A stretch of 64,000 nt of DNA from Gilvimarinus japonicus (GCF_042847215.1 NZ_AP031500.1:1178001-1242000); one strand, 5' to 3'. Counted from the stretch's first letter, positions 22,501-28,856 are shown. Program-made: numbers and translations. The notes: generated by a model not told the origin, from the letters alone.

Positions 22501-25404
22501 GGTAATTTGCTGTCCGATGATCTCGCTTTACCAAGTGGTGCTTTATCATTGTCTGTTAGCATTGTGGGTGGCACGGTAAACAATTCTGTAATGGGACAGA
22601 CAGTTGTTACTACCGCAGAAGGTAATGTATTGATTGTTAATACAGATAATACGGACGCTGGTTTTGGTGATTACACTTATACATTGCTCAACCCCATCGA
22701 TCATAATTTAATCCAGCAAGACTTCACGCTTGGAGCGGAAGGCTGGTCTGGTAGTGGCGTTAGTCAACAGCTGGGGCAGCTACGAATAGCTAGAGATAGC
22801 ACCGCGACGCAAACATTTAGTTTTGGCTCGGAGATGGCAGGGAAGCAGGTGGTGTTAAGCTTTGATCTCAATGTGAGCGGTGGCTGGGATACCTCAGGCG
22901 GATCTCGCGATTATTTTAATGTTTCTGCAAATGGCGATTTGGTGAACTCAAGTTCTCCCGCAGATGCTAGTACGTCGAGAATATCGACAACGCTTACCTT
23001 GGATGGCAATGGTGAAGCTGTTATAACGCTTAACGCAGATACAACAGCAAATAGTGAAATAGCCAATATTGACAACTTGTCTATTACCGCCGTGAACCTA
23101 ACAGACCAATTTACTTATACGCTGGATGATGGCGCTGGCTTTGTCGAAAGCGCTAATCTTAATGTAGCTATTTACGACGATCTTGCTGATACTCCACGGG
23201 ATTATGATGAATCAACGACTTTTACGGAAGATCAAGACTTAAGCGTTGGCACATTTAATTTGCTGGATAATGCTACACCGCAATCAGGTAGTAGTATCTC
23301 CTCTGTGTCTAACCTGACTTTGTTTGTGAATGGCGCCGATGCAGCTGCTGATTTTACCATTACTAGCGGATCAGCCGGTTCTGGTGAAGCGGCTCGTTAT
23401 AGTTTTATTCATAACGATACCTTTGCGAGTGCAGAGCTTGTGGTTTATGACAACGGCGATGTCACTTGGGAGAATGGTTATGAAAACCTATTTGACTTTA
23501 TGTCTCCTGGGGATATGGCGCAGCTGCAAATTAGTTACGTGACCTCTGTTGGCGGCACATCAGACTCTTCTATTGCGACCTTGAATATATCGGGTGTGAA
23601 TGATGGTCCGACAGCGGTAACCGATTCGGGATTGACGTCTGGTGGTTTCGCTTCTGAGTTTTGGGTTTATAACGAAGGAGAAGATGGGCCAAACCTAGAG
23701 TCTGTGGCTCAGGTAATAGGCTTTACCGGAAGCAATACACCTGATGCTACTTTTATTTCTACCGGTTTATCTTACAGTGTGGTTTCTGGTGATTCTGATT
23801 ACCGGGCTAACCTCGGGTCGAATAATCATTTGGAAGATTGGCTGGCCGATGGTGGCGATGAGGGCTCTGTCGTTAGAAATACCACCGAGAGCTCAGGTGA
23901 CGCGATTGTTCGTTTTGCCGGTGTCTTCGAGGTGGAAACGGCGGGGCAATTTACCCTCGACATAACACACGATGATGGCTTTATTGTTTTTATTGATGGT
24001 GTGGAGACCTTTACGGCCGACTTTATTACATCGCCAAGCAATTTTGTGCAAACCACCAATTTGTCTGCAGGCTCTCACGACGTTGAGATTTACTATTGGG
24101 ACCAAGGTGGGGAGTATGTTTTTGATGGCAGTTTGTATGATAGTTCAAATAATGATCTGTGGACGCCGGCAAACCTCTCCTACCGAGGAGCGCCTATATC
24201 AACGGAGGAGGATGAAGCGGTTACCGTCGATGTGTTGGCCAACGATTGGGATATTGAAGGTGATAGCCTAACCGTTATCGGTGTAACCAATGGTGCCAAT
24301 GGTACAGCGAGTACCAATGGCTCGACGGTTGTTTATACGCCGAATGCCGGCTTCTTTGGTTTGGACTCTTTTACGTACACGATCAGTGATGGTAATGGGG
24401 GGACGGATAGCGTATCGGTATCAGTTGAAGTGCGCCCGGAAAATAATGCGGCGTTGATTGATTTGGACGGCGATGACAGTTCAGGAAAGTCTGGCTCAGA
24501 CTATTTTGCCGCTGCACCTCTGTGGAATCCTGTTGCGGTAGTTGATTCTGATGTATCAATTACGGATATAGATGGCTCAAGTTTGTTTTCTGCCAAAATT
24601 GAAATATTAAATCCTATGGCTGGAGATGAACTTGTTGTTAGTGGTGGCTCTTTGCCTAGCAATATTGGGTTTAGCTATAACGAGATCAGTGGTGTCGGGC
24701 TGTTATCGGGTTTTGCCTCACTCGCTGAGTATCAGTCTGCATTGCAGTTGATACATTTAGATAATAATGACTCCAGCGTGACCGGTGATCGCAGCATTGA
24801 GATTAGTGTTAATGATGGTAATGATCAAAGTATGGTTGCCACCTCAACCATTAGGGTGACAAACAATGAACAGTCGGGTGATACAACTGATAACGAAATA
24901 GATGCAAGTTGGGCTACTGCGGATTCTATAACTTTGCACGGCAATGGTGGAAATGACACCCTAACAGCTGGGTCACTGGATGATGCTTTGTTTGGTGGCG
25001 AAGGGGATGACACTCTTATTGGTAATGCAGGCAGTGATGTCTTGATTGGTGGTTTGGGTGCCGACACCTTCGAGTGGAAGCTTGGCGATGAAGGTACGAC
25101 AAACGCGCCAGCTGAAGATGTTGTTTTAGATTTCTCGACCGCCGAGGGAGATAGTCTCGATCTTTCCGACCTGCTGCGGGTGGATGGTGAGGACAATATT
25201 ACTGACTACCTACACGCTGAATCGGATGGTACGGATACCGTGATACATATTAGCCAGTCGGGTGGTTTTGAGGGGGATTATGCAACACACACAAGTGCCA
25301 CCGATCAAGTGATTACCCTTGAAGGGGTAGATCTATCTGGCCAAGGCTCTAGCGATCAGATTATTCAATACTTGATTGATGGTAACCATCTATCTATTGA
25401 TTAG
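10588..25404 (+). CDS. lapA: LapA-type RTX adhesin with 31 identical cadherin-like repeats (type I secreted, probable LapG substrate)
   Basis: This 4938-residue protein has the full LapA architecture. Residues 1-75 are the retention module that plugs the outer-membrane exporter. Residues 89-148 hold three copies of a 22-residue repeat. PAAG at 162-165, followed by a Gly-rich stretch and GGHSFVRVER, matches the [TAP]AAG sites cut by LapG. Tandem-95/VCBS-like units fill about 205-515. Residues 516-3739 are 31 identical 104-residue cadherin-like domains with calcium-linker signatures (DADSG, LDYE, NANDNP). Further VCBS-like units follow, then a jelly-roll-like domain (about 4040-4175), a PA14-like domain (about 4352-4527), RTX nonapeptides (about 4784-4826) and a VC_A0849-type type I secretion C-terminus. 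Secretion C-terminus first would place the PA14 region at the outer tip. lapD and lapG lie just downstream on the opposite strand; the exporter (lapB/C/E type) is elsewhere. ATG follows a weak GGCGGGA. The symbol is by architecture, not by measured identity. Confidence 0.93.
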   Translation: MATQAATVSVLQGKAWARAEDGSLRELAAGDVIAADEHLVTESGTRIELDFGDGAPAALNGLHDVAMSPDLWPETATSSEQASVFDDQFDAILASLDENDSLLQGSNEERFDAILSSLDANDNLLQSDNGERIDTILASLDENDSLLLGGEGDLLDILDEAPAAGQAGSDGGHSFVRVERINESVDGQSYQYDNGSRATAPSREESDFAANNAPTTTDQSLTTDEDTPILGQISAQDLDGDSLSYTLTQPPANGSVTLNTATGEFEYTPNTDFNGADEFTVTVSDGIQSTVSVAQVEVLPVNDAPVAQDQVLSTPEDVPLSGQVDASDVDLDDTLTYTLGVPPGNGTVTIDPATGGFTYTPAENYNGPDSFDVIVTDSAGATDTATVQLTVTPVNDAPDAVDDGPLETFTATTVTGNALDNDSDIDGDNLQVISFNIDGDDTVFTPGDEIQLNNAGVFGIDGNGEFYFTPNADYSGPVPSVSYTVSDGSLTDSAIISFDDVPGGANPAPPVEPPEANDNPVVLIDNDSDANSVSESASNGATVGVTGLGTDADSGTSVSYTLADDAGGRFAIDASTGVVTVADASGLDYESASSHDIQITATSSDGSVTTETFTINVTNANDNPVVLIDNDSDANSVSESASNGATVGVTGLGTDADSGTSVSYTLADDAGGRFAIDASTGVVTVADASGLDYESASSHDIQITATSSDGSVTTETFTINVTNANDNPVVLIDNDSDANSVSESASNGATVGVTGLGTDADSGTSVSYTLADDAGGRFAIDASTGVVTVADASGLDYESASSHDIQITATSSDGSVTTETFTINVTNANDNPVVLIDNDSDANSVSESASNGATVGVTGLGTDADSGTSVSYTLADDAGGRFAIDASTGVVTVADASGLDYESASSHDIQITATSSDGSVTTETFTINVTNANDNPVVLIDNDSDANSVSESASNGATVGVTGLGTDADSGTSVSYTLADDAGGRFAIDASTGVVTVADASGLDYESASSHDIQITATSSDGSVTTETFTINVTNANDNPVVLIDNDSDANSVSESASNGATVGVTGLGTDADSGTSVSYTLADDAGGRFAIDASTGVVTVADASGLDYESASSHDIQITATSSDGSVTTETFTINVTNANDNPVVLIDNDSDANSVSESASNGATVGVTGLGTDADSGTSVSYTLADDAGGRFAIDASTGVVTVADASGLDYESASSHDIQITATSSDGSVTTETFTINVTNANDNPVVLIDNDSDANSVSESASNGATVGVTGLGTDADSGTSVSYTLADDAGGRFAIDASTGVVTVADASGLDYESASSHDIQITATSSDGSVTTETFTINVTNANDNPVVLIDNDSDANSVSESASNGATVGVTGLGTDADSGTSVSYTLADDAGGRFAIDASTGVVTVADASGLDYESASSHDIQITATSSDGSVTTETFTINVTNANDNPVVLIDNDSDANSVSESASNGATVGVTGLGTDADSGTSVSYTLADDAGGRFAIDASTGVVTVADASGLDYESASSHDIQITATSSDGSVTTETFTINVTNANDNPVVLIDNDSDANSVSESASNGATVGVTGLGTDADSGTSVSYTLADDAGGRFAIDASTGVVTVADASGLDYESASSHDIQITATSSDGSVTTETFTINVTNANDNPVVLIDNDSDANSVSESASNGATVGVTGLGTDADSGTSVSYTLADDAGGRFAIDASTGVVTVADASGLDYESASSHDIQITATSSDGSVTTETFTINVTNANDNPVVLIDNDSDANSVSESASNGATVGVTGLGTDADSGTSVSYTLADDAGGRFAIDASTGVVTVADASGLDYESASSHDIQITATSSDGSVTTETFTINVTNANDNPVVLIDNDSDANSVSESASNGATVGVTGLGTDADSGTSVSYTLADDAGGRFAIDASTGVVTVADASGLDYESASSHDIQITATSSDGSVTTETFTINVTNANDNPVVLIDNDSDANSVSESASNGATVGVTGLGTDADSGTSVSYTLADDAGGRFAIDASTGVVTVADASGLDYESASSHDIQITATSSDGSVTTETFTINVTNANDNPVVLIDNDSDANSVSESASNGATVGVTGLGTDADSGTSVSYTLADDAGGRFAIDASTGVVTVADASGLDYESASSHDIQITATSSDGSVTTETFTINVTNANDNPVVLIDNDSDANSVSESASNGATVGVTGLGTDADSGTSVSYTLADDAGGRFAIDASTGVVTVADASGLDYESASSHDIQITATSSDGSVTTETFTINVTNANDNPVVLIDNDSDANSVSESASNGATVGVTGLGTDADSGTSVSYTLADDAGGRFAIDASTGVVTVADASGLDYESASSHDIQITATSSDGSVTTETFTINVTNANDNPVVLIDNDSDANSVSESASNGATVGVTGLGTDADSGTSVSYTLADDAGGRFAIDASTGVVTVADASGLDYESASSHDIQITATSSDGSVTTETFTINVTNANDNPVVLIDNDSDANSVSESASNGATVGVTGLGTDADSGTSVSYTLADDAGGRFAIDASTGVVTVADASGLDYESASSHDIQITATSSDGSVTTETFTINVTNANDNPVVLIDNDSDANSVSESASNGATVGVTGLGTDADSGTSVSYTLADDAGGRFAIDASTGVVTVADASGLDYESASSHDIQITATSSDGSVTTETFTINVTNANDNPVVLIDNDSDANSVSESASNGATVGVTGLGTDADSGTSVSYTLADDAGGRFAIDASTGVVTVADASGLDYESASSHDIQITATSSDGSVTTETFTINVTNANDNPVVLIDNDSDANSVSESASNGATVGVTGLGTDADSGTSVSYTLADDAGGRFAIDASTGVVTVADASGLDYESASSHDIQITATSSDGSVTTETFTINVTNANDNPVVLIDNDSDANSVSESASNGATVGVTGLGTDADSGTSVSYTLADDAGGRFAIDASTGVVTVADASGLDYESASSHDIQITATSSDGSVTTETFTINVTNANDNPVVLIDNDSDANSVSESASNGATVGVTGLGTDADSGTSVSYTLADDAGGRFAIDASTGVVTVADASGLDYESASSHDIQITATSSDGSVTTETFTINVTNANDNPVVLIDNDSDANSVSESASNGATVGVTGLGTDADSGTSVSYTLADDAGGRFAIDASTGVVTVADASGLDYESASSHDIQITATSSDGSVTTETFTINVTNANDNPVVLIDNDSDANSVSESASNGATVGVTGLGTDADSGTSVSYTLADDAGGRFAIDASTGVVTVADASGLDYESASSHDIQITATSSDGSVTTETFTINVTNANDNPVVLIDNDSDANSVSESASNGATVGVTGLGTDADSGTSVSYTLADDAGGRFAIDASTGVVTVADASGLDYESASSHDIQITATSSDGSVTTETFTINVTNANDNPVVLIDNDSDANSVSESASNGATVGVTGLGTDADSGTSVSYTLADDAGGRFAIDASTGVVTVADASGLDYESASSHDIQITATSSDGSVTTETFTINVTNANDNPVVLIDNDSDANSVSESASNGATVGVTGLGTDADSGTSVSYTLADDAGGRFAIDASTGVVTVADASGLDYESASSHDIQITATSSDGSVTTETFTINVTNANDNPVVLIDNDSDANSVSESASNGATVGVTGLGTDADSGTSVSYTLADDAGGRFAIDASTGVVTVADASGLDYESASSHDIQITATSSDGSVTTETFTINVTNANDNPVANSDDLLDGNEDTTSAVLNSDMLSNDTDLDGDMLSITHINGTALTGGVQSITVTNGTVNVDSTGNITFTPALNYVGDVSFEYTVSDSNGGSDSAIVGGTIVNVNDAPVAVDDTVLTSENTPITLTVADIVTPNDTDEDGDTLTISGVGNAANGSVVLNGDGSVTFTPDTDFTGEATFDYTVNDGNGGTDTATVRVNVPGLRDNAGEVYEEALSTGSNSSSNAETTSGNLLSDDLALPSGALSLSVSIVGGTVNNSVMGQTVVTTAEGNVLIVNTDNTDAGFGDYTYTLLNPIDHNLIQQDFTLGAEGWSGSGVSQQLGQLRIARDSTATQTFSFGSEMAGKQVVLSFDLNVSGGWDTSGGSRDYFNVSANGDLVNSSSPADASTSRISTTLTLDGNGEAVITLNADTTANSEIANIDNLSITAVNLTDQFTYTLDDGAGFVESANLNVAIYDDLADTPRDYDESTTFTEDQDLSVGTFNLLDNATPQSGSSISSVSNLTLFVNGADAAADFTITSGSAGSGEAARYSFIHNDTFASAELVVYDNGDVTWENGYENLFDFMSPGDMAQLQISYVTSVGGTSDSSIATLNISGVNDGPTAVTDSGLTSGGFASEFWVYNEGEDGPNLESVAQVIGFTGSNTPDATFISTGLSYSVVSGDSDYRANLGSNNHLEDWLADGGDEGSVVRNTTESSGDAIVRFAGVFEVETAGQFTLDITHDDGFIVFIDGVETFTADFITSPSNFVQTTNLSAGSHDVEIYYWDQGGEYVFDGSLYDSSNNDLWTPANLSYRGAPISTEEDEAVTVDVLANDWDIEGDSLTVIGVTNGANGTASTNGSTVVYTPNAGFFGLDSFTYTISDGNGGTDSVSVSVEVRPENNAALIDLDGDDSSGKSGSDYFAAAPLWNPVAVVDSDVSITDIDGSSLFSAKIEILNPMAGDELVVSGGSLPSNIGFSYNEISGVGLLSGFASLAEYQSALQLIHLDNNDSSVTGDRSIEISVNDGNDQSMVATSTIRVTNNEQSGDTTDNEIDASWATADSITLHGNGGNDTLTAGSLDDALFGGEGDDTLIGNAGSDVLIGGLGADTFEWKLGDEGTTNAPAEDVVLDFSTAEGDSLDLSDLLRVDGEDNITDYLHAESDGTDTVIHISQSGGFEGDYATHTSATDQVITLEGVDLSGQGSSDQIIQYLIDGNHLSID
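10852..11031 (+). repeat. three 66-bp in-frame repeats between retention module and LapG site
   Basis: The protein carries FDAILASLDENDSLLQ (residues 89-104), FDAILSSLDANDNLLQ (111-126) and IDTILASLDENDSLLL (133-148), spaced exactly 22 residues apart. The copies are similar but not identical, so they are older than the large array downstream. They are predicted amphipathic helices with acidic turns, lying just before the PAAG site. The sibling adhesin lacks them. Confidence 0.8.
12133..21804 (+). repeat. 31 tandem, apparently identical 312-bp repeats encoding cadherin-like domains
   Basis: The unit begins with GCCAACGACAACCCGGTG and recurs every 312 bp. Starts at 12133, 12445 and so on to 21493 give 9672/312 = 31 copies, and the boundary is marked by the change from CCGGTGGTG to CCAGTGGCG after 21804. 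All copies translate to the same 104 residues, and no base difference was seen on reading. By hand count the unit is about 66% GC (206 of 312), well above the flanking adhesin sequence. Identity at synonymous positions implies recent expansion or gene conversion. Copy number is likely to vary between strains and to be error-prone in short-read assembly. Confidence 0.97.
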
Positions 25405-25426
25405 TAACTTGGAGCAATAATGACAC

Positions 25427-25445
25427 GGCACCGCTATGCGGTGCC
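25427..25445 (+). promoter_or_regulatory. strong hairpin between the adhesin gene and the next small gene
   Basis: GGCACCGC-TAT-GCGGTGCC is a perfect 8-bp stem with a 3-base loop, 22 bp after the adhesin stop and 12 bp before the next ATG. It is followed by TGAGGGG rather than a T-run, so it looks more like an mRNA-stabilising or attenuating element than an intrinsic terminator. Confidence 0.5.
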
Positions 25446-25457
25446 TGAGGGGCAGTT

Positions 25458-25787
25458 ATGTTTGTTAAGCGCGATAGCAGTGGCGCTATTTGTGCCGTGA
25501 GCCGTGAAAAGATTGTTGGGGTTGATGAGGCCATTGCGGTTGATGCCGATGAGTTGACGCAGTTTTTACAAGCGTCTAAGCCAGAGGTGCAGCAGCGGCT
25601 CGAGCAGTCAGATTTGCAAATGGCTCGGGTAATGGAGGACGTGGTTAACTTGCTTATCGATAAGTCGGTTATCCGGTTTACGGATCTACCTGTGGCGGCG
25701 CAACAAAAATTGTTGAGCCGCCGGGAAGTGCGCGATCAGGTTCACGATAATTTTGTATGGAGTGACGACGATCATCTGTCGCTTTAA
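25458..25787 (+). CDS. conserved small protein linked to LapA-type adhesin locus
   Basis: This 109-residue, acidic, cytoplasmic-looking protein has no signal peptide or membrane segment. It starts MFVKRD and has a mostly helical body with a conserved-looking MARVMEDVVNLLIDK and IRFTDLP segment. It resembles a small gammaproteobacterial family that databases often label 'tryptophan synthase subunit beta-like'; nothing here resembles a PLP enzyme, so that name should not be read as function. It lies 53 bp after the adhesin stop in the same direction and is convergent with lapD, so a role in adhesin expression or export is possible but only positional. ATG is preceded by GAGGGG. Confidence 0.75.
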   Translation: MFVKRDSSGAICAVSREKIVGVDEAIAVDADELTQFLQASKPEVQQRLEQSDLQMARVMEDVVNLLIDKSVIRFTDLPVAAQQKLLSRREVRDQVHDNFVWSDDDHLSL

Positions 25788-25803
25788 TGCGCTCGTGATA
25801 TTT

Positions 25804-27714
25804 TTATTTAATCCCGGGGCCTGTCGCACCATCGGTATCGAGTGTTGCGAGGCTCCTTTGCTCAGTTTCTGTTATAACGCCCTCGGCGATCATAATCATA
25901 CCCAGTGAATGTCCGATACGACACAAGCTTTGAATGTAGGAGTGGTTGGTGTCTTGGGTGTCGGCGTCGCGAATAATAGCACTGTCTATTTTTAAGTAAT
26001 CCAGGCCGATACCTTGCAGCTCTTCAATACGGGTAAATTCCAACCCTACGTGTTCTAAACCGACTTTGCAGCCTAAATCCCGCAGGGCGCGACAAAACTG
26101 TTTTAATTGTGGCATCTGCCGGATAGCGCAGCTCTCGGGAAACTCAATCCATAGAGATGAATTGATATCGGTGGTGTTACTCAATAGCTCAAGGGTCCGT
26201 GTGCGAAAGTGGGCATCGCACAGGGAGCTTTCCGAAAAATTAATCGCGCAAGGCAGTTGCTTAGCGCGGATGTCCGCTAGCGCCGAGTTTAAAACGTGTT
26301 CATCAATGTGTGCCAGCAGCCCCAACCGACGTGCCCAGCCGACAAAGTAGCCAGCGCTTTGCCAGTCGCCATCAATGTGCAGGCGCACAGGACGCTCATA
26401 GTGAATAATGCTGCCGTCGTGATCTCGTACGGGAAAGTCGCCCAGCAGAATACCATCACTGGTAATGGCCTGCTCAATACTCAAGCGCCAATCGGCTAGG
26501 TTACGCTGCAAACCTTGAGGCTGTTCAAGTGACTGCACAACAATGCCACGGTTACCTTTTTGTTCGGCAAGTGCTAATAGTCCGTCCAACCGCGATAGCA
26601 GCTGGCCTCGGTGTTCACCAATTTCTAACGGACTAGCGGCAAGCGGTAGACCAACCTGCTTGGTATCGATGTTCAGCTCAATGAGCTTGTCGTGCATTTG
26701 CTCGCTGAGTGTGTAAGCCGTCTTTTTTAGCTGCTGGGTGCCGGATAATACTAACGCAAAGTCGGTACCATTAAGGCGTCCAGCAAAACCACCGGCATCG
26801 TCTTTTGTATATTGGTTGAACGTCCGGCCTAGGCTTGCCAACAACTGGTCGACTTTATCTCGCCCTAGTTTTTGGTTTAAATCGGCAAGGTTAAGTAAGC
26901 GCACTAAGTAGATGGCTGTGTCTTGCTCTTGATCTTCTCGCACGGCGGTACTGTCTAGCAACTTTATAAAATGGTCTCGATTGGATAGGTTTGTGAGTGC
27001 GTCTTTCTGCGAGGCTACCTGTAAGCGCTCTAGTTTTTGCGTTTCTTTTTCTAGCATAGCCTTAACGCTAGCGGATAATTTATTCATGGCTCTAACTAAG
27101 CGGCGTAGCTCGCGGGTTTTGGGCTCGTTTGAGGTGATAAAATGCCGTTGTCCGATAGCCTCTGCCTGAATAACCGCTTGATTAAGAGGGCCGGTAATAA
27201 AGCGCAGTATCGCCGTGCCTATTACGCCGCAGACGATAGCCGCTACCAGTAGCCATTGCAGTAGTTGCTTGGTGCTCTGCCAGAGTTTTTGTTTGGCGTA
27301 GCGGGAGTGGCTGAGTAGCTCAATGGTGCCGTATTGTTGCCAGCCATCTTGTACTTGGGCGACTCCAGGGGACGGGGCAATATTTAACAGGCGGTTAAAC
27401 CACTCGGGTACTGAGTCAGTGGCAGTACCTTGATAGTGACGTTCGGCAATCACTTTGCCGGCTGGGTCGGTAAAGCGGATGTATTGATAGTGACCGCTGT
27501 CAAACTGTGCCGCAAGTAAAAGCTCTAAAGTGACGGGTTCTTTCGGCATCTGGGTGATCGACAAGGCTAACGAGTTGGCGTTGTCGATGTTCTTAAGCTG
27601 TAACTGCTGCTCAAGATACCCTTTGGCGGTGTAGGTGCTGATAAAAAAGCTGCCGCCCATGGCCAATAGCAGTATTAAAATAATACCGATCCAGAGTTGT
27701 TTAATTAGCGACAT
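25804..27714 (-). CDS. lapD: LapD-type inner-membrane cyclic-di-GMP receptor (degenerate GGDEF-EAL)
   Basis: In the LapD family the periplasmic domain binds and sequesters protease LapG when the cytoplasmic EAL domain binds c-di-GMP, which keeps LapA on the surface. This 636-residue protein has TM1 (about 7-27), a periplasmic LapD_MoxY_N domain with the DGWQQYG loop (a loop Trp contacts LapG in known LapD), TM2 (about 151-172), a HAMP helix pair, then GGDEF and EAL domains. Both catalytic motifs are broken: the GGDEF position reads NGTDF and the EAL position reads ERP. The C-terminal part retains DYLKID and AEG but ends with GPGIK instead of QGY. This is a receptor pattern, not an enzyme. ATG at 27714 follows GGGAG. 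lapG lies 39 bp upstream on the same strand. Confidence 0.93.
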   Translation of the reverse strand: MSLIKQLWIGIILILLLAMGGSFFISTYTAKGYLEQQLQLKNIDNANSLALSITQMPKEPVTLELLLAAQFDSGHYQYIRFTDPAGKVIAERHYQGTATDSVPEWFNRLLNIAPSPGVAQVQDGWQQYGTIELLSHSRYAKQKLWQSTKQLLQWLLVAAIVCGVIGTAILRFITGPLNQAVIQAEAIGQRHFITSNEPKTRELRRLVRAMNKLSASVKAMLEKETQKLERLQVASQKDALTNLSNRDHFIKLLDSTAVREDQEQDTAIYLVRLLNLADLNQKLGRDKVDQLLASLGRTFNQYTKDDAGGFAGRLNGTDFALVLSGTQQLKKTAYTLSEQMHDKLIELNIDTKQVGLPLAASPLEIGEHRGQLLSRLDGLLALAEQKGNRGIVVQSLEQPQGLQRNLADWRLSIEQAITSDGILLGDFPVRDHDGSIIHYERPVRLHIDGDWQSAGYFVGWARRLGLLAHIDEHVLNSALADIRAKQLPCAINFSESSLCDAHFRTRTLELLSNTTDINSSLWIEFPESCAIRQMPQLKQFCRALRDLGCKVGLEHVGLEFTRIEELQGIGLDYLKIDSAIIRDADTQDTNHSYIQSLCRIGHSLGMIMIAEGVITETEQRSLATLDTDGATGPGIK

Positions 27715-27753
27715 AGTGACTCCCAGTAGGGCGGTTGCATACCGTTGTTAACA

Positions 27754-28494
27754 TTAAAGAAACCCCTCATCACGCATCCGTTGTAATACATCGCGCCAGC
27801 GCGATAAACGCGCAGTAGGGTCGGTTTGCGATTTACTGCCGCCGAGCCACAGCCCTTGGCTGTTAAAGCTAAACACCGGGGTTAAATCGGGGCGCTCTCG
27901 GGCGGGTAGGATGGCGGGGTTGAGGTTATCCAGAATCAAAGGTTCGGCGGTGTTGTTGGCAAAGTAGCCGAGCACCATGTGCGCCTGAGCGCGGTTGCCG
28001 AGTTTGGCTTTGACGTAAATCAGTCGTAAGTTGTCCGGGGCGATTCCCAGCTCTAGCAGCGACATATATTTGGCAATACTAAAGTCTTCGCAGTCACCGC
28101 CGCGCATGCCCATCGTTTGCAGAGGTGTGGCCCAGTAATCTTTGTTGCGCCACAGCAGAATATCATCGGTAAAGGTAATACTGCGGTTAAAAAAACTATT
28201 GACGGCATCCAGCTTGGCTTGGTCTGACTGATCGGCTTGCTCGGCCAATAACCTAAACCACGCGTTTAGCAACGCCCGGCCATCATCCCCGTAATCGGTT
28301 TGCATGCGCTTTAGCAGTTGGTCGCTTTGCAATGCGGTGGTACTAATGGCCAGCAAAAGAAAGAGAGGAGCGATACTTTGACTTAGGCGAATGAAGCTCT
28401 GTCTCAATAAACCAAAAGTAACACGGACGCGGCTAGCGCAAGCGCAAAAGCGGGTGCGGCGCGGTAGTGGATTGTTGGTGTTGCGCAGGCTCAA
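27754..28494 (-). CDS. lapG: LapG-type periplasmic cysteine protease (BTLCP family)
   Basis: LapG cuts LapA-type adhesins at an AA dipeptide behind the retention module and so releases the cell from the surface; it is calcium-dependent and held in check by LapD. The 246-residue protein has a hydrophobic export segment (about 40-56), then the bacterial transglutaminase-like fold. The catalytic triad is visible: Cys135 in GGDCEDF, His172 in AHMVLGY and Asp189 in ILDNL. These numbers equal those published for Pseudomonas LapG, which supports the annotated TTG start. No ATG is available upstream of the signal region; a second TTG at 28407 would give a shorter signal peptide. It forms a lapG-lapD transcription unit. 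The likely substrate is the adhesin at 10588-25404. Confidence 0.93.
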   Translation of the reverse strand: MSLRNTNNPLPRRTRFCACASRVRVTFGLLRQSFIRLSQSIAPLFLLLAISTTALQSDQLLKRMQTDYGDDGRALLNAWFRLLAEQADQSDQAKLDAVNSFFNRSITFTDDILLWRNKDYWATPLQTMGMRGGDCEDFSIAKYMSLLELGIAPDNLRLIYVKAKLGNRAQAHMVLGYFANNTAEPLILDNLNPAILPARERPDLTPVFSFNSQGLWLGGSKSQTDPTARLSRWRDVLQRMRDEGFL

Positions 28495-28598
28495 ACCATT
28501 TAGCTCAATGTTAGGCTTTGTGCTTGAGTATAACAGCAGCGTGGGCGAGGACGCAGCTGGTTAGCGGTAGAAATGCTTTGAGGGTAATGTTAGAGCGG

Positions 28599-28793
28599 TT
28601 AATGTAGTGTGTGCCGAGATTTGCCTCTTGGCTTGCTTGAGGTGTGGCTCGGCTGCTGCTGTGATGACTCAGATAACTCACTGAGTTGGCGCTTTAAGCG
28701 GGTAATAACGCGGCTCATCACCTCAGTGGTTTGTTCGAGTTGGTCTAAAGTAAAAAGCAGCTCTTCGGGTTCGGGGAGGTTGGGTTTGCTCAT
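28599..28793 (-). CDS. small coiled-coil protein of unknown function
   Basis: From the ATG at 28793 the product is 64 residues. It starts MSKPNLPEPEELLFTLDQL, continues with a heptad-like helix to about residue 42 and ends in a basic, Ser/Gln-rich tail (PRGKSRHTLH). An upstream in-frame ATG at 28838 lies inside the nrdB terminator hairpin, which argues for the later start. No strong ribosome-binding site precedes it. I do not recognise the family. It lies between nrdB and lapG on the same strand, and the terminator separates it from nrdB. Confidence 0.5.
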   Translation of the reverse strand: MSKPNLPEPEELLFTLDQLEQTTEVMSRVITRLKRQLSELSESSQQQPSHTSSKPRGKSRHTLH

Positions 28794-28810
28794 GGGGAGG
28801 TCCGAGGTTA

Positions 28811-28849
28811 ATAAAAACAAAACCCGGGTGAATTTCATTCACCCGGGTT
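28811..28849 (-). terminator. rho-independent terminator of nrdB
   Basis: AACCCGGGTGAAT and ATTCACCCGGGTT form a perfect 13-bp stem around a 3-base loop (28821-28849). On the minus strand the stem is followed by TTTTGTTTTTATT. It starts 8 bp after the nrdB stop. Confidence 0.93.
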
Positions 28850-28856
28850 GTCGCGG

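Noticed and set aside
25420..25500. 26-codon ORF overlapping the hairpin after the adhesin
   Set aside because: It overlaps the start of the next real gene in another frame and shows no protein-like features.
25458..25787. Tryptophan synthase beta-like enzyme
   Set aside because: The protein is 109 residues with no PLP-binding lysine motif; the name in databases is a carry-over.
25804..27714. Active diguanylate cyclase/phosphodiesterase
   Set aside because: Both catalytic motifs are lost (NGTDF and ERP), and the periplasmic domain and neighbour match LapD.
28794..28838. Longer start for the small coiled-coil gene at 28838
   Set aside because: The first Met would lie in the loop of the nrdB terminator, so little mRNA would include it.
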